A stretch of DNA of 6,280 bases from CAIYRG01 sp035577685 (GTDB lineage: Bacteria; Pseudomonadota; Alphaproteobacteria; Micropepsales; Micropepsaceae). Under the pieces are notes generated by a model. It had not been told where the DNA came from and ran no database searches. It saw only the letters and a program-made list of their open reading frames with translations. The first letter of the stretch is position 1. Each line of letters begins with the position of its first letter. The stretch covers positions 1 through 6,280 of the forward strand of contig DATLVC010000332.1 of assembly GCA_035577685.1 (NCBI GenBank), read 5' to 3'. This document shows positions 5,867-6,280 of this stretch, piece by piece. A program made the translations under genes and the position numbers.

Positions 5867-6280
5867 TTGGCCTATGCCGGCGGCAAACTGCGCTTGTTCG
5901 TCGGTGGCCGGCTGCACGCGGGTGCCAGGATCACGCCGGATGACGGCCAGGCGCATTATCTGCTTCACGTCATGCGCGCCCGCCAAGGCTGCCGCGTGCT
6001 CATCTTCAACGGCATCGACGGCGAATGGCAGGCCCGTCTGGCCGAGGTGACGCGCCGTTCCTGCGTGCTGGTCTGCGAGGTGCAGACCGAGGTACAGGCG
6101 GATGTGCCCGACCTTTGGCTCGCCTTTGCGCCGATCAAGAAAACCCCGGCCGACTATGTCGCGCAAAAGGCGACGGAGCTGGGCGTGCGGGTGCTGCAGC
6201 CCGTACTGACGCACCGCACCATCGCCCGCCGGGTGAATTTGGAGCGGCTGCGCGCGAATGCCGTCGAGGCGGCCGAGCAA
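5867..6280 (+). CDS. rsmE: 16S rRNA m3U1498 methyltransferase RsmE, 3' part cut off by window edge
   Basis: RsmE is a cytoplasmic SPOUT-class, SAM-dependent enzyme that methylates N3 of U1498 in 16S rRNA on the 30S subunit. The visible part holds the N-terminal PUA-like RNA-binding domain, LRLFVGGRL with QAHYLLHVMRARQGCRVLIFNGIDGEW, and the start of the SPOUT domain: LWLAFAPIKKTPADYVAQKATELGV followed by VLQPVLTHRTIARR. About the last 110 residues, including the knotted SAM site, are missing. The start is uncertain. The frame is open back to an ATG at 5780, with GTG 5828 and TTG 5867 also in frame. I chose TTG 5867 because it places KATELGV at residues 101-107, as in E. coli RsmE (near 105), leaves room for divergent promoters, and excludes a stretch with non-coding codon use. 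It has no clear Shine-Dalgarno. The gene diverges from ubiA, a neighbour pairing I recall from other alphaproteobacteria. Confidence 0.9.
   Translation, partial: MAYAGGKLRLFVGGRLHAGARITPDDGQAHYLLHVMRARQGCRVLIFNGIDGEWQARLAEVTRRSCVLVCEVQTEVQADVPDLWLAFAPIKKTPADYVAQKATELGVRVLQPVLTHRTIARRVNLERLRANAVEAAEQ

Noticed and set aside
5862..6050. 62-codon plus-strand frame beginning with ATG at 5862
   Set aside because: It is in a different frame from rsmE and does not encode the RsmE sequence. It cannot be the rsmE start without a frameshift, of which there is no sign.
5702..6280. 192-codon minus-strand frame opposite rsmE
   Set aside because: It overlaps both the start of ubiA and rsmE, its composition is that of an antisense shadow, and rsmE on the other strand is clearly conserved.
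1..6280. An undescribed defence, mobile or RNA-based system
   Set aside because: Nearly all of the window is covered by recognisable transport, ubiquinone and methyltransferase genes. No CRISPR-like spacing, tRNA fold, transposase, integrase or toxin-antitoxin pair was seen. The fusion antiporter and the palindromic element are the only unusual items.

Overview
The window looks like the chromosome of an alphaproteobacterium, probably Hyphomicrobiales (Rhizobiales) or a close relative. It is GC-rich with strong G/C third-position bias. The ubiA gene next to a divergent rsmE is an arrangement I associate with that class. A compact GC-rich palindromic intergenic element, of a kind I recall from rhizobial genomes, adds to this. 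The exact genus cannot be read from the sequence.

Layout: five genes run on the minus strand and one on the plus strand. Read along the minus strand from position 5781 downward they are: ubiA (4-hydroxybenzoate polyprenyltransferase, ubiquinone synthesis); a 100-bp palindromic repeat; a class I SAM methyltransferase resembling the ETF-beta lysine methyltransferase family; a DsbA-like thioredoxin domain fused to an NhaA Na+/H+ antiporter; and two tandem paralogous APC-family amino acid permeases, the second cut by the window edge at base 1. On the plus strand, rsmE (16S rRNA m3U1498 methyltransferase) diverges from ubiA and is cut by the edge at 6280. Gaps between the minus-strand genes are 124, 60, 58 and 10 bp, with no convincing intrinsic terminator, so co-transcription is possible but not shown.

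How the genes fit together: ubiA serves the ubiquinone pool, and the neighbouring methyltransferase may act on electron-transfer flavoprotein, which passes electrons to that pool. The antiporter and the permeases are inner-membrane transporters for Na+/H+ and amino acids. The most distinctive gene is the redox-domain/antiporter fusion. Its CPYC domain sits ahead of the first membrane helix without a signal peptide, so it should face the cytoplasm. Three start codons need revision from the longest-ORF reading: nhaA at 3965, the methyltransferase at 4700 and ubiA at 5781. I saw no complete mobile element, CRISPR array, tRNA, rRNA or defence system. Most genes here are recognisable families.
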